Below are positions 12,442 through 20,621 of a stretch of DNA of 64,000 nt, in pieces. The stretch lies in assembly GCF_003074135.1 (NCBI RefSeq), contig NZ_PPDK01000003.1, positions 62,001 through 126,000 on the forward strand. Reading direction: 5' to 3'. Made by a program: the position numbers and the translations under genes. Each line of letters starts with the position of its first letter. Position 1 is the stretch's first letter. This DNA is from Euzebya tangerina (GTDB taxonomy: Bacteria > Actinomycetota > Nitriliruptoria > Euzebyales > Euzebyaceae). The notes under the pieces are model-generated. The model searched no databases. It worked only from the letters and a program-made list of their open reading frames with translations, and had not been told where the DNA came from.

Positions 12442-12448
12442 GCGCCCG

Positions 12449-12454
12449 AGAGTA
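12449..12454 (-). promoter_or_regulatory. -10 box (TACTCT) of glyA
   Basis: TACTCT ends seven bases before the ATG and there is no Shine-Dalgarno sequence, so glyA mRNA is probably leaderless. Confidence 0.5.
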
Positions 12455-12515
12455 GACGTTGGACCCGCGCCGTGGAAGGCGCTGATGGCTGCCGGGATGG
12501 GCTGTCCGAGCCTGG

Positions 12516-12974
12516 CTACTGCTGCGCCTCGATCGCGTGGATGCCGGCGATGCGGGCCACGTGGCGGCCCCCCTCGAAGGGCTCGGCCAGCCACAGCTCG
12601 AGGATCTCGTCCGCCAGCGCCGGCGCGACGATCCTGGCCCCGATCGCGAGGACGTTCGCGTCGTTGTGGGCTCGGCTCATGCGGGCGGTGTACAGGTCGT
12701 TGCACAGTGCCGCCCGGACGCCGTTGACCTTGTTCGCTGCGATCTGCTCGCCCTGCCCCGAGCCGCCGAGGACGATCCCCCGGTCCGCTGTCTGCGCGTC
12801 GCCGTCACCGGCGACGACCGCCCGCCCGACAGCGGCCATGATCAGCGGGTAGTCCACCCGCTCCGTGGAGTCCGTCCCGAGATCCAGGACTTCGTGACCC
12901 AGGCGGTGGATCGTGGCCTTCAGGTGCTCCTTGAGCTCGAACCCGGCGTGGTCGGCTCCGATGGCGATGCGCAT
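12516..12974 (-). CDS. rpiB: Ribose-5-phosphate isomerase B
   Basis: Interconverts ribulose 5-phosphate and ribose 5-phosphate in the pentose phosphate pathway, 152 residues. The start [18 protein letters not shown] is typical. The active-site segment [18 protein letters not shown] has Ser in place of the Cys of the E. coli enzyme (GSGQG), as in the mycobacterial form, and [13 protein letters not shown] is conserved. ATG at 12974 is preferred over the GTG at 12983 because a -10 box lies exactly seven bases upstream of it. Confidence 0.96.
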   Translation of the reverse strand: MRIAIGADHAGFELKEHLKATIHRLGHEVLDLGTDSTERVDYPLIMAAVGRAVVAGDGDAQTADRGIVLGGSGQGEQIAANKVNGVRAALCNDLYTARMSRAHNDANVLAIGARIVAPALADEILELWLAEPFEGGRHVARIAGIHAIEAQQ

Positions 12975-12981
12975 GTCGAGC

Positions 12982-12987
12982 ACCGTA
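12982..12987 (-). promoter_or_regulatory. -10 box (TACGGT) of rpiB
   Basis: TACGGT lies seven bases before the ATG at 12974. The box would overlap the start region of the alternative GTG, which argues for the ATG. Confidence 0.45.
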
Positions 12988-13059
12988 GCCGCTGGAGTGC
13001 TCCGCTACGCTGCCCACCAGCGACAAGCGCACCAGCCGGATGATGAGGAGGAGCGGCCC

Positions 13060-13899
13060 GTGGAGGACCCGACGGCGACCCCCGGTCAGGATCCGTCCAG
13101 CACGCTTGCGCAGGAGGCAGGCTCGCCCCTCGTGGGCCGGCGGGTCCTCGTGACCGGTGCCTCCTCCGGCATCGGACGGGCCACCGCGGTGGCGTGCCTC
13201 CAGGCCGGGGCAGCGGTCGCGATCCTCGCTCGCCGGGCCGATCGCCTGCAGGAGCTCGCCGACGACTTCGGCGCCCACCCGGTGGTCGGGGACGTCGCCG
13301 ACCGGTCCTCGGCCGGGGACCTGATCGCGCAGTCCGTGGAGGCACTCGGCGGACTCGATGTGCTGGTCAACTGCGCAGGGATCGCTCGGCCGGGGCTCAT
13401 CGAGCACGCCGATCCGGCCGACTGGGCGGCGATGTTCGACGTCAACGTCCTCGGCCTGCTGGCCATCACCCAGGCCGCGATCCCGCACCTCCAGGCGTCC
13501 GACGGCGGCGCGACGATCGTCAACATCTCCTCGATGTCAGGCCGTCGGGTCCCCAGTGCCACCGGGGGGACGTATGCGGCGACCAAGTTCGCGGTCCACG
13601 CGATCTCGGAGTCACTCCGCCAGGAGTTGCAGCCCATCGGCATCCGGGTCACCACCGTCTCCCCCGGGTTCGTCGCGACCGAGATCTTCGAGCGCGAACC
13701 TGACGACCCGACGGCCGACAGCGCCACCGTGGAGCGGTACCAGCGGCTGATGGCCGCGGTCGGGATGTCACCAGCCGACGTCGCCTCGGCCATCGTCCAC
13801 GCCATCAGCGCCCCGGACTCGGTCACGACGGTGGAGATCGCCCTGGTCCCGACCGACCAGAACGATGGTTCCTATGCCGCTGAGGTCTCCTCCGAGTGA
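13060..13899 (+). CDS. Short-chain dehydrogenase/reductase
   Basis: NAD(P)-dependent oxidoreductase of the classical SDR family, 279 residues with a 20-residue Pro/Thr-rich start. Motifs: TGASSGIG for the dinucleotide, NCAG, the catalytic Ser in NISSMSG and YAATK for Tyr and Lys, then SPGFVATEIF. The GTG at 13060 is preceded by AGGAGGAGC, a strong ribosome-binding site. The downstream gene is a small membrane protein on the same strand. The substrate cannot be told. Confidence 0.88.
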   Translation: MEDPTATPGQDPSSTLAQEAGSPLVGRRVLVTGASSGIGRATAVACLQAGAAVAILARRADRLQELADDFGAHPVVGDVADRSSAGDLIAQSVEALGGLDVLVNCAGIARPGLIEHADPADWAAMFDVNVLGLLAITQAAIPHLQASDGGATIVNISSMSGRRVPSATGGTYAATKFAVHAISESLRQELQPIGIRVTTVSPGFVATEIFEREPDDPTADSATVERYQRLMAAVGMSPADVASAIVHAISAPDSVTTVEIALVPTDQNDGSYAAEVSSE

Positions 13900-13990
13900 C
13901 CCGCGGCCCACTGGTGCAGGCCCTCGGCGCGTTTGCGTGCGACCGCGGCGGGCACCATCTACAGATACGCGATCTGCCTAGGAGTTCCTC

Positions 13991-14200
13991 ATGTTCGCCG
14001 TCGCACTGTCCGTCCTGTTCATCGCCGCGATCATCGCCATCGGGATCTGGATGCGACGCAGCGAGGCGAGCGGGTCCTACGACGCCGGTCCGTCTTCCGT
14101 GTCACAGCCAGGTGTTCGCAAGCTGTTCGACTTCGGGCCGAAGGGCTGGTCAGAGGATGGCGTGAACCAACGGCACGACCGCCAACCCGCCGACCGGTAG
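13991..14200 (+). CDS. Small single-pass membrane protein
   Basis: A 69-residue protein whose first 20 residues are a membrane helix (MFAVALSVLFIAAIIAIGIW) followed by a charged MRRSEASG turn and a polar tail. GGAG lies six bases before the ATG. It is 91 bases after the SDR gene and ends three bases from the tsaC stop on the other strand. I do not recognise a family. Confidence 0.65.
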   Translation: MFAVALSVLFIAAIIAIGIWMRRSEASGSYDAGPSSVSQPGVRKLFDFGPKGWSEDGVNQRHDRQPADR

Positions 14201-14203
14201 CAC

Positions 14204-14995
14204 TCAGACCGAGTCCGTCGGCGCGTCTCCTACGTGGTCTGACGCGTCCCCTGCGGGAGAGCGTGCGTCCGCGCCGTCGGCCGGGCCCTCTTCCGAGGCC
14301 GAGTCCGAGTCCGTGGCCGAGTCCTCGGAGTCGATGACCGATGGGGGCGGCGCTGGCCGCTCACCCCACGGCAACTCGCCGGCTGCGACCAGGTGGATGT
14401 CGTGCCCGGCGATCACGCCCTCGCGATGGACGACGAGCGAGGGCCCCGTCGCGTCCACGATCGTTGAAACTCGCCCGTCGCTCTCTCCGCCGTCCAGGTA
14501 GACCGGCACCAGCACACCCAACTGCTGGCGGGCGTCCTGCGCCGTGGTCGGTCGTCGTTGGTCCGGGCGATTCGCAGAGGTGCAGGCCAGCGGCCCGATC
14601 TCGCCGATCAGACGGAGCACGAAGTCGTCGACCGGTCGACGCAGTTGCACCGTCCCCTTCCCATTGCCGAGGTCCCAACTCATGCCGTCGATGGCGTTCA
14701 GGATCAGGGTGAGGTCGCCCGGCCAGTACGCGGCCATCAGTCGATCGGCGCTCTCAGGGACGTCACTGACCAGCCCGGACACCTGTCGCTCTGAGCGGAT
14801 CAGGACCGGGATGGGCGTGGTCCGGGAGCGACGTCGCGCCGCGAAGATCCGCTGTGTTGCGGCCGGCCGGAAGGCGTCGGCGACCACGGCGTAGACACCG
14901 TCGACCGGGAGCACGACCACCGACCCCTTGCGGAGGACCGCCACCGCCTCGTCGAAGGCTGCGTCGGGGTCGTCGAGGGAGATGGTCTCGGACAC
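14204..14995 (-). CDS. tsaC: L-threonylcarbamoyladenylate synthase (Sua5/YciO/YrdC family)
   Basis: Makes the threonylcarbamoyl-AMP used for the t6A37 modification of ANN-decoding tRNAs. The first 200 residues hold the YrdC fold: GSVVVLPVDGVYAVVADA (usual P-T-D-T-Y-G region, here PVDGVYAV), YWPGDLTLIL, VQLRRPVDDFVL, PLACTSANR and STIVDATGPSLVVHREG. The last 50 residues are an acidic Ser/Asp/Ala-rich tail. The GTG at 14995 has a TACCGT box six bases upstream. It follows prmC by 34 bases, the conserved actinobacterial order. The altered T-to-V in the PTDTVYG motif means a YciO-like role cannot be excluded. Confidence 0.88.
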   Translation of the reverse strand: MSETISLDDPDAAFDEAVAVLRKGSVVVLPVDGVYAVVADAFRPAATQRIFAARRRSRTTPIPVLIRSERQVSGLVSDVPESADRLMAAYWPGDLTLILNAIDGMSWDLGNGKGTVQLRRPVDDFVLRLIGEIGPLACTSANRPDQRRPTTAQDARQQLGVLVPVYLDGGESDGRVSTIVDATGPSLVVHREGVIAGHDIHLVAAGELPWGERPAPPPSVIDSEDSATDSDSASEEGPADGADARSPAGDASDHVGDAPTDSV

Positions 14996-15001
14996 ACCCC
15001 G

Positions 15002-15007
15002 ACGGTA
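15002..15007 (-). promoter_or_regulatory. -10 box (TACCGT) of tsaC
   Basis: TACCGT lies six bases before the GTG at 14995, inside the 34-base gap after prmC. tsaC may therefore have its own leaderless transcript as well as readthrough from prmC. Confidence 0.4.
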
Positions 15008-15029
15008 GCGCTCGCGGTCACATGAGCGC

Positions 15030-15821
15030 TCAGCGTCGGCGTGCGACGGCGAAGCGGGGCCGGCCGGTCAGATCCGCTTCGATGGAGGCCGGGCCCACGT
15101 GATGCTCGAGGGCCTGGACGGTCTGGGTCACGCGTGACGGATCGTCCTCGATCAGGACCCAGCCACCGGGCCGCAGCCAGTAGGGCGCGGCTGCCACCAG
15201 ATCGGCGATCACCTCCCAGCCGGACTCGCCGCCGACCAGCGCATTCCACGGATCGTGGTTCCGCACCTCCGGCTCGGCGACGGCCACCTGCGACGGATCC
15301 AGGTAGGGCGGGTTGCACACCACCACGTCCACGGCACCCAGCAGCGCGGTGTCGAGCCCGGCGAAGAGGTTGGCGTGATGGACCTCCACCGTGGGCCAGC
15401 TTCGCGCGTTGTGTCGGGCCAGTTCGACGGCGGCTGGATCGGCGTCGGTTGCGAGGACTCGTGACGGCTCGCCCTCCGACGCCAACGAGCAGGCGATCGC
15501 GCCGGTCCCGGTACACGGCTCGATCGCCGTCGCTCCCGCTGAGAGGCGGTCCAGTGCGAGTCCGGCCAGGACCTCGGTCTCCGGGCGAGGGACGAAGACG
15601 CCGGGGCGCACCTCGATCTCGAGGTACCGGAAGGCAGCAGTCCCCAGGATGAGCTGGAGGGGTTCGCGGGCCTCCCGCCGAGCCACCGCCGCCTCCAGCG
15701 CCTGCGGGTCGTCCCCGAAGGCCTCGACGAGCCACCGGGCGTCGACATCGGGGGTTGGAACGCCCACAGCGCCGAGTCGGGCAGAGACTCGGCGCTGTGG
15801 GGCGTGGTGCGGGCCCGTCAC
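15030..15821 (-). CDS. prmC: Peptide chain release factor glutamine methyltransferase
   Basis: Methylates the GGQ glutamine of release factors such as PrfA, using SAM; 263 residues. An N-terminal helical domain (RRVSARLGAVGVPTPDVDAR, EPLQLILG, FVPRPETE) precedes the Rossmann domain with EPCTGTGAIACSLA and the catalytic VVCNPPYLDPSQ. The GTG at 15821 has a TACCGT box six bases upstream; codons further upstream give a poor Arg/Ser/Pro-rich sequence. prfA lies 0.7 kb upstream with wrbA inserted between. Confidence 0.95.
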   Translation of the reverse strand: MTGPHHAPQRRVSARLGAVGVPTPDVDARWLVEAFGDDPQALEAAVARREAREPLQLILGTAAFRYLEIEVRPGVFVPRPETEVLAGLALDRLSAGATAIEPCTGTGAIACSLASEGEPSRVLATDADPAAVELARHNARSWPTVEVHHANLFAGLDTALLGAVDVVVCNPPYLDPSQVAVAEPEVRNHDPWNALVGGESGWEVIADLVAAAPYWLRPGGWVLIEDDPSRVTQTVQALEHHVGPASIEADLTGRPRFAVARRR

Positions 15822-15827
15822 AGGCCC

Positions 15828-15833
15828 ACGGTA
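15828..15833 (-). promoter_or_regulatory. -10 box (TACCGT) of prmC
   Basis: The hexamer ends six bases before the GTG. The gap to wrbA is only 40 bases, so this box supports a separate leaderless start for prmC. Confidence 0.4.
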
Positions 15834-15861
15834 GGTGTCGGTGCGACGATAACGTGGCCGA

Positions 15862-16467
15862 TCAGGCGGCCAACTTGGCGGCGATCTCGGCGAAGCGGGA
15901 GCCGTAGACCGTGGCGATCGTGATCTCGTGCTCGTCCAGGCCGTCCTTGCCCTCCTGGGGCGACCAGTGGCTGGGCCCGTACGGTCCACCGCCGGTGCGC
16001 GTGACCTGGGTCGCGGGGTCGGAGTACCCCATCGGCACGATGACCATCCCCTGGTGGAAGGCGTAGGTCGACATGGTCATGATCGTCGACTCGAAGCCGC
16101 CGTGGATGGTCGAGGCCCCGGTGAAGAACCCGGCTGGCTTGCCGACCAGCTTGCCCTCAGCCCACAGGCTTCCGGTCTGATCGAGGAAGGACGAGAGCTG
16201 GGAGGTCCGGTTCCCGAAGCGGGTCGGGGACCCGAAGATGATGCCGTCGAACTCGGGCAGCTCGTCCACGGTCGCCTCGGTGATGGAGGCCATGGACTGC
16301 TGCGCCTGAAGCGCACCGGCTGCCTCGAGCTGCTCGTCACTCATGAGCCGTGGGACCCGACGGAGCTCAGCCGTGCCCCCGGCCTCACCGATCCCGTCCG
16401 CGATCTTCTGGGCAAGGTCATACGTGCTGCCGTACATGGAGTGGAAGATGATGCCGATGCGTGCCAT
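15862..16467 (-). CDS. wrbA: NAD(P)H:quinone oxidoreductase, WrbA type
   Basis: Flavodoxin-like FMN protein that makes two-electron reductions of quinones, limiting redox cycling. It has 201 residues, the usual length. Motifs: phosphate-binding loop SMYGSTYDLAQKIADGI, FGSPTRFGN, TGASTIHGGFEST and GYSDP. It sits between prfA and prmC, where Mycobacterium has no gene, with a palindrome in its promoter. The upstream region is AT-rich relative to its surroundings, consistent with a regulated stress gene. Confidence 0.93.
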   Translation of the reverse strand: MARIGIIFHSMYGSTYDLAQKIADGIGEAGGTAELRRVPRLMSDEQLEAAGALQAQQSMASITEATVDELPEFDGIIFGSPTRFGNRTSQLSSFLDQTGSLWAEGKLVGKPAGFFTGASTIHGGFESTIMTMSTYAFHQGMVIVPMGYSDPATQVTRTGGGPYGPSHWSPQEGKDGLDEHEITIATVYGSRFAEIAAKLAA

Positions 16468-16499
16468 GAGGGTCTCCCCGGGGTTGGTTGGATTGAACT

Positions 16500-16518
16500 A
16501 GTTGTTTGAATCACAACT
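16500..16518 (-). promoter_or_regulatory. Palindromic operator upstream of wrbA
   Basis: AGTTGT and ACAACT form six-base inverted arms with a seven-base spacer. On the minus strand a TTGGCG-like -35 lies just upstream, so a bound repressor would cover the promoter. HxlR- or MarR-type regulators often control such genes; the regulator here is unknown. Confidence 0.5.
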
Positions 16519-16554
16519 ATCGCCAACCTTGCCGCTCTTCGGCCCGCTCAAACC

Positions 16555-17640
16555 TCAGTCCTGGGTCAAGGCCTGCAGCTTCTGGCGTTGCTCCTGACCG
16601 ATGAGCGCCTCCAGCAGCTCCGACAGGTCCCCGCCCATCACGCCGTCGAGGTCGTGGGTGGTGAAGTTGATCCGGTGGTCGGTCACCCGGGACTGCGGGA
16701 AGTTGTAGGTCCGGATCTTCTCCGAGCGGTCTCCGGTCCCGATCTGTGACGCTCGGGCGTCCGCGCGCTCGGCGGCGACGCGGTCCCGCTCGGCCTGCAA
16801 GAGCCGGGACTTCAGCACCCGCAGCGCCTTCTCCTTGTTCTGCAGCTGGGACTTCTCGTCCTGCATCGATACGACCAGCCCGGTGGGGGCGTGGGTGATC
16901 CGGACTGCCGAGTCGGTGGTGTTCACCGACTGCCCACCCGGACCGGACGAGCGGTACACGTCGATCTTCAAGTCGTTGGGATCGACCTGGACGTCGACGT
17001 CCTCGGCCTCCGGCATCACCGCGACCGAGGCGGTCGAGGTGTGGATTCGGCCGCCCGACTCCGTCGCCGGGATGCGCTGTACGCGGTGGACGCCGGACTC
17101 GTGCTTGAGCACCGAGTAGGCACCGGAGCCGTTGACCTCGAACGTGACCTCCTTGATCCCGCCGATGCCGGTGTCGGAGACGCTCAGCCGGTTGACCGAC
17201 CAGCGCCGGCCCTCCGCGTAGCGCACGTACATCCGTTCCAGCTCGGCGGCGAACAGCCCGGCTTCGTCCCCTCCGGCCCCCGCGCGGATCTCGAGGATCA
17301 CGTTCTTGTCGTCCAGTGGATCCTTGGGGAGGAGCAGGACCTGCAGTCGGTCCTCCATCCGCTCCGCCTTCTCGCGTCCCTCGCGGGCCTCATCCCGGAA
17401 CATCGCCTCGTCGTCGGGGCCGGCCATCTCGGCCAACTCCTCCGCAGCTGCCGCGTTCTCGAGCAGCGTCGAGTACTCATCGAAGGCCACGACGACCTCG
17501 GCCAGTTCGGCGTGGCGCTTCGCCGTGGCGGTGTAGCGCTCCTGATCGGCCAGGACCTCGGGGTTGGCCATGTCCAGCTCGAGCTCGGCGTGGGTGGCAA
17601 CCAGGTCCTCGAGCCGGTTGCGCATGGCGTCATCGATCAT
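16555..17640 (-). CDS. prfA: Peptide chain release factor 1
   Basis: Recognises UAA and UAG stop codons and triggers peptide release. It has 361 residues. The catalytic GGQ is in SSGPGGQSVNTTDSAVRITH, domain 2 carries the codon-recognition region around HRVQRIPATESGGRIHTST, and the C-terminus has RVTDHRINF. The ATG at 17640 overlaps the stop of the DUF1385 gene by four bases (ATGA). The PrmC target glutamine is present. Confidence 0.97.
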   Translation of the reverse strand: MIDDAMRNRLEDLVATHAELELDMANPEVLADQERYTATAKRHAELAEVVVAFDEYSTLLENAAAAEELAEMAGPDDEAMFRDEAREGREKAERMEDRLQVLLLPKDPLDDKNVILEIRAGAGGDEAGLFAAELERMYVRYAEGRRWSVNRLSVSDTGIGGIKEVTFEVNGSGAYSVLKHESGVHRVQRIPATESGGRIHTSTASVAVMPEAEDVDVQVDPNDLKIDVYRSSGPGGQSVNTTDSAVRITHAPTGLVVSMQDEKSQLQNKEKALRVLKSRLLQAERDRVAAERADARASQIGTGDRSEKIRTYNFPQSRVTDHRINFTTHDLDGVMGGDLSELLEALIGQEQRQKLQALTQD

Positions 17641-18686
17641 GTGATCGCTGATCCCGGATCCGCCTCCGACTCCGGTGCGGCAACGGGCTTGGGAAGGCCG
17701 ACCGCCTCCGCGGCGGTGTCCGCCCCCCACTCGATGGGCGAGGGAAGATCCGTCGTCCGACCGTCCAGATCACCGCTCGGGACGACGGCCTCGAAGGCCC
17801 GAATGGCCACCTCCACCATCTCGTCGTCAGGCTCCTTGGTGGTGATCTTCTGGAGCCACAGTCCCGGGACCGCGAGCCACTTGAGGAACGGATTGGACTG
17901 GTCGGCACCCAGCCGGAGGACCTCGTAGGCCAGCCCAGCGACGACCGGCAGGAGCACGACGCGCAGGCCGACCTGATAGCCGAGGAAGGCCAGGAAGTTC
18001 TCGCCATCCGGTGAGGGCACGATGATCCCCGCCGTGGTGTAGATCACGATCGCCAGGAACATCACGATGAGGAGGAAGTTCGTCCCGCACCGTGGGTGCT
18101 TGGTGGAGTAGGGCTGGATGTCGGGTGCGCGGAGGTCTTCGCCGTGCTCCCAGGCCATGATCGTCTTGTGCTCGCCGCCGTGGTACCGAAACACCCGCTT
18201 GATGTCGGCCAGCATCGAGATGGCCAGCAGATAGGCCATGAAGATGACCAGCCGGACCAGCCCCTCGACCAGGTGGAAGCGCACGGTGTCCCCGCCGCCC
18301 AGGGAGTCCTCGATGGCCGCCAGGCCCAGGTTCGGCAGGACGATGAAGATGCCGATGAAGGCCACCAGGGCCACCAACAAGCTGCCGCCCATCTCACCCT
18401 TGGAGAGCTGCTCCTCGTCCTCGACGGCAGCGTTGGCCGAGATCGTCAGCGCACGGGTGCCGATGGTCAGCGCGTCGACCAGTCCCCACATGCCTCGCAG
18501 CATGGGCTTGGTCCAGATCGGATTCCGCTTGGGGAAGTCGCTGACCTGGTGACGCTCCAGGTAGATCACGCCGTCAGGCCGCCGGACCGCCACCGCCCAG
18601 GTGTTGCGGCCCCGCATCATCACACCCTCCAGGACGGCCTGCCCGCCGTAGAAGTGTGGTGCGTGGTCCTCGGTGTCGGCGCTCAC
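17637..18686 (-). CDS. DUF1385 membrane protein (YqhQ-like)
   Basis: A 349-residue protein of PF07136. The N-terminus has YGGQAVLEGVMMRGRNTWAV, the centre has four to five membrane segments (SLLVALVAFIGIFIVL, LVIFMAYLLAISML, FLLIVMFLAIVIYTTAGIIV, VVLLPVVAGLAYEVLRL), and FRYHGGEHKTI and HPRCGTNF are the family signatures. The C-terminal 60 residues are soluble and acidic. It overlaps both neighbours by four bases, so rho-like, DUF1385 and prfA are one translation-coupled unit. It occupies the position of rpmE in Mycobacterium. Function unknown. Confidence 0.9.
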   Translation of the reverse strand: MSADTEDHAPHFYGGQAVLEGVMMRGRNTWAVAVRRPDGVIYLERHQVSDFPKRNPIWTKPMLRGMWGLVDALTIGTRALTISANAAVEDEEQLSKGEMGGSLLVALVAFIGIFIVLPNLGLAAIEDSLGGGDTVRFHLVEGLVRLVIFMAYLLAISMLADIKRVFRYHGGEHKTIMAWEHGEDLRAPDIQPYSTKHPRCGTNFLLIVMFLAIVIYTTAGIIVPSPDGENFLAFLGYQVGLRVVLLPVVAGLAYEVLRLGADQSNPFLKWLAVPGLWLQKITTKEPDDEMVEVAIRAFEAVVPSGDLDGRTTDLPSPIEWGADTAAEAVGLPKPVAAPESEADPGSAIT

Positions 18687-20380
18687 GCACCATCACCGCC
18701 GGGCAGCGCGAGCGGCGTTGCCTGCACGTCGGACAGGAAGGCCTCGGTCGAGTTGGTTCCCTGCAGTCGGTCCACGACCACCATGGTGGCCTCTGTCGAG
18801 CCGGCCCGCGAGATGGATTCCCGGATCGCGCTCACGGCGTCGGTCCGCTCCATCGGCTTCGCGGTCGCGGCAGCGTAGGTGGAGGAGTCGACCACCGAGA
18901 CGATCCCCGCGGCCCCGTTCGCGGCCAGCTGGCGGTCGAGGGTCACAACCGAGTTGGCGACCCGGATGAACTCGCGCTGCACGACCTCGTCGTAGACCGA
19001 GCCGGTGTCGGTCAACAGCGTCCCGATGAGGGTGAGGGAGCCATCGTCATCCGTCGCGCGTGCGGCGGCCACGAGCTGCTTGGAGGGATAGAGCGCCGCG
19101 GCCTCGATGTCCGGAGCAACCGAGCGACCACCTGTCCCACTCGCAACGCCGTAGGCGCGGGAGAGCCGTGAGATCGAGTCCAGCAGCACGATCACGTCGT
19201 GGCCGAGCTCGACCAGTCGCTTCGCTCGCTCGATGGCCAGCTCGGCGATCTGGGTGTGGTCCTCGGCCGACTGGTCGAAGGTGGAGGCGATGACCTCGCC
19301 GTCCACCAGTTCGGCAGCGGCACGAACGGCCTCGGGGCGGCAGTCGATGCTGACCAGCATCAGGTGGCTGTCTGGTCGAGCCTGGCTGAGCGCCCCGGCC
19401 AGCTCGATGAGGAAGGCGGCCCCGTCGGCCTCCGGTGGGACGGTGACGACGGTGCGCTGGCCGTCTGCCTGCGGGGCGACCAGGTCGATCAGCCGGGCAT
19501 TGATCGAGTTGGCGTCTCCCAGGTCGATGTCGGCGGTCAGCGGCGCGAGTGGGATCTGGTCGAAGTCGGGGCGATCGGCGACTCGATTGTCCTCGAGTTC
19601 CTCGAGATTGACCTTCTCGACGTGGTGCAGGGCCGGAACCTTCTCGTTGCTCCGCTGCTGTCGGATGGGACCCTGGACGACATCGCCGCGGCGGAGGCGC
19701 TGCTTGCGGATCTGGCCCTGGCTGACGTAGACGTCACGCTCCCCAGGGAGGTATCCCGTGGTCCGGAGGAACCCATACCCCTCCGGCAGGATGTCGAGGA
19801 CGCCTGCGCGAACCTCCCCGGCATCGTCGTCCTTCCTGCCGCGGCCGCTGGTGTTGCCACTCTTGCCACCACGGCCTCGGTTGCGGCCATCGTCGCCGGA
19901 GTTGTCGCCTCCGCTCGAATCACGACCGCCTGAGTCACGTCCGCCCGAGTCACGACCGCCTGAGTCACGACCCTGGTTGCGGCCCGTGTTGCCGCCGCCG
20001 GAGCCGTCGCCACCGGTGTCGCTCGACCCTTTGGCGTCGGCGTCCTGCCCACCGCCCGACCGCTCACGGCTGCGGGTGCGACGCCGGCGGGTTCGGCTGT
20101 CGCCGTCGTCCCGCTCGTCCTCGTCGTCGGCCTCGCTGTCGTCGGCCTTGCTCTCGTTTGCCTGGTTGTCGTCGGCCTGGCTGTCGTCGGCCTTGCTGTC
20201 GTCGGCCTTGCTGTCATCGGACTCGTGGTCATCAGATTGCTCGCCGGACTGCTCGGCGTTGCTGATGATCGCGTCGACGAGTTCGGCCTTGCGCAGCTTG
20301 CCGACTCCGGTCAGCTGCAGGGCTGAGGCGATGTCGCGCAGTTCGGCGACGGACTTGCGTTCCAAGACGCTGCGGTCCAT
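18683..20380 (-). CDS. rho: Rho-family protein with a degenerate ATPase site
   Basis: It has 565 residues. Residues 1-42 match the Rho N-terminal SAP-like helix bundle (KSVAELRDIASALQL). Residues 44-186 are a low-complexity acidic, then Gly/Arg/Asp-rich insert. Residues 190-260 are a well-kept RNA-binding OB fold (GVLDILPEGYGFLRT, RDVYVSQGQIRKQRLRRGD). The ATPase fold follows, with GEVIASTFD, ERAKRLVE and the Walker B VIVLLDSISRLSRAY intact. Walker A, however, reads PPEADGAA (315-322) instead of PPKAGKTT, the catalytic Glu of DERPEE is Cys347 (DCRPEA), and the arginine-finger region AERR is AANG (around 486-489). The Q loop is also changed. It lies at the orthologous place (thrB-rho-prfA). 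Hydrolysis-driven termination is unlikely; the true role is unknown. Confidence 0.9.
   Translation of the reverse strand: MDRSVLERKSVAELRDIASALQLTGVGKLRKAELVDAIISNAEQSGEQSDDHESDDSKADDSKADDSQADDNQANESKADDSEADDEDERDDGDSRTRRRRTRSRERSGGGQDADAKGSSDTGGDGSGGGNTGRNQGRDSGGRDSGGRDSGGRDSSGGDNSGDDGRNRGRGGKSGNTSGRGRKDDDAGEVRAGVLDILPEGYGFLRTTGYLPGERDVYVSQGQIRKQRLRRGDVVQGPIRQQRSNEKVPALHHVEKVNLEELEDNRVADRPDFDQIPLAPLTADIDLGDANSINARLIDLVAPQADGQRTVVTVPPEADGAAFLIELAGALSQARPDSHLMLVSIDCRPEAVRAAAELVDGEVIASTFDQSAEDHTQIAELAIERAKRLVELGHDVIVLLDSISRLSRAYGVASGTGGRSVAPDIEAAALYPSKQLVAAARATDDDGSLTLIGTLLTDTGSVYDEVVQREFIRVANSVVTLDRQLAANGAAGIVSVVDSSTYAAATAKPMERTDAVSAIRESISRAGSTEATMVVVDRLQGTNSTEAFLSDVQATPLALPGGDGA
19920..19985. 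repeat. In-frame tandem repeats encoding (S/G)GRD units in the Rho-like gene
   Basis: A 15-base unit is repeated about four times (reverse complement of a GAGTCACG-type word), giving the DSGGR repeats at about residues 139-155. A second codon-level repeat at about 20140-20230 gives SKADD/SQADD units. Such runs are prone to length change by slippage. Confidence 0.65.
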
Positions 20381-20518
20381 GCGGTGGTACTCCTGGTCCG
20401 GCGGCAAGACAGGAACTCGCCGCACTCGCGTGAATGTCGGCCTGCGACGCCAGCTGATGAGAGGCGCTGGGCCGGGGCAGATCTGCCGCACGGCACGACG
20501 CGTCGCAAGGGACCGCCA

Positions 20519-20524
20519 AGCATA
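20519..20524 (-). promoter_or_regulatory. Possible -10 box (TATGCT) upstream of the Rho-like gene
   Basis: A TATGCT on the minus strand 139 bases before the ATG, in the 241-base gap after thrB. There is no convincing -35. If real it gives a leader of about 130 bases, as is common for autoregulated rho genes. Confidence 0.25.
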
Positions 20525-20621
20525 GCGGCGGTGCAGGTGACCGCGCTGCGTGAGGGTTCACGGCCCACCGGGAGGACTGGTGTCCCAGCGGAGAGGCCCT
20601 TTCGGACTCGCGGGCCTGGGC

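Noticed and set aside
12805-13488. Minus-strand frame between rpiB and the SDR gene
   Set aside because: It lies antisense to conserved SDR motifs and overlaps rpiB; its sequence is Arg/Gly/Pro-rich.
18683-20380. Rho-like gene as a pseudogene or sequencing error
   Set aside because: The frame is open throughout, several separate motor motifs are changed by in-frame substitutions, and the translation-coupled ends are intact.
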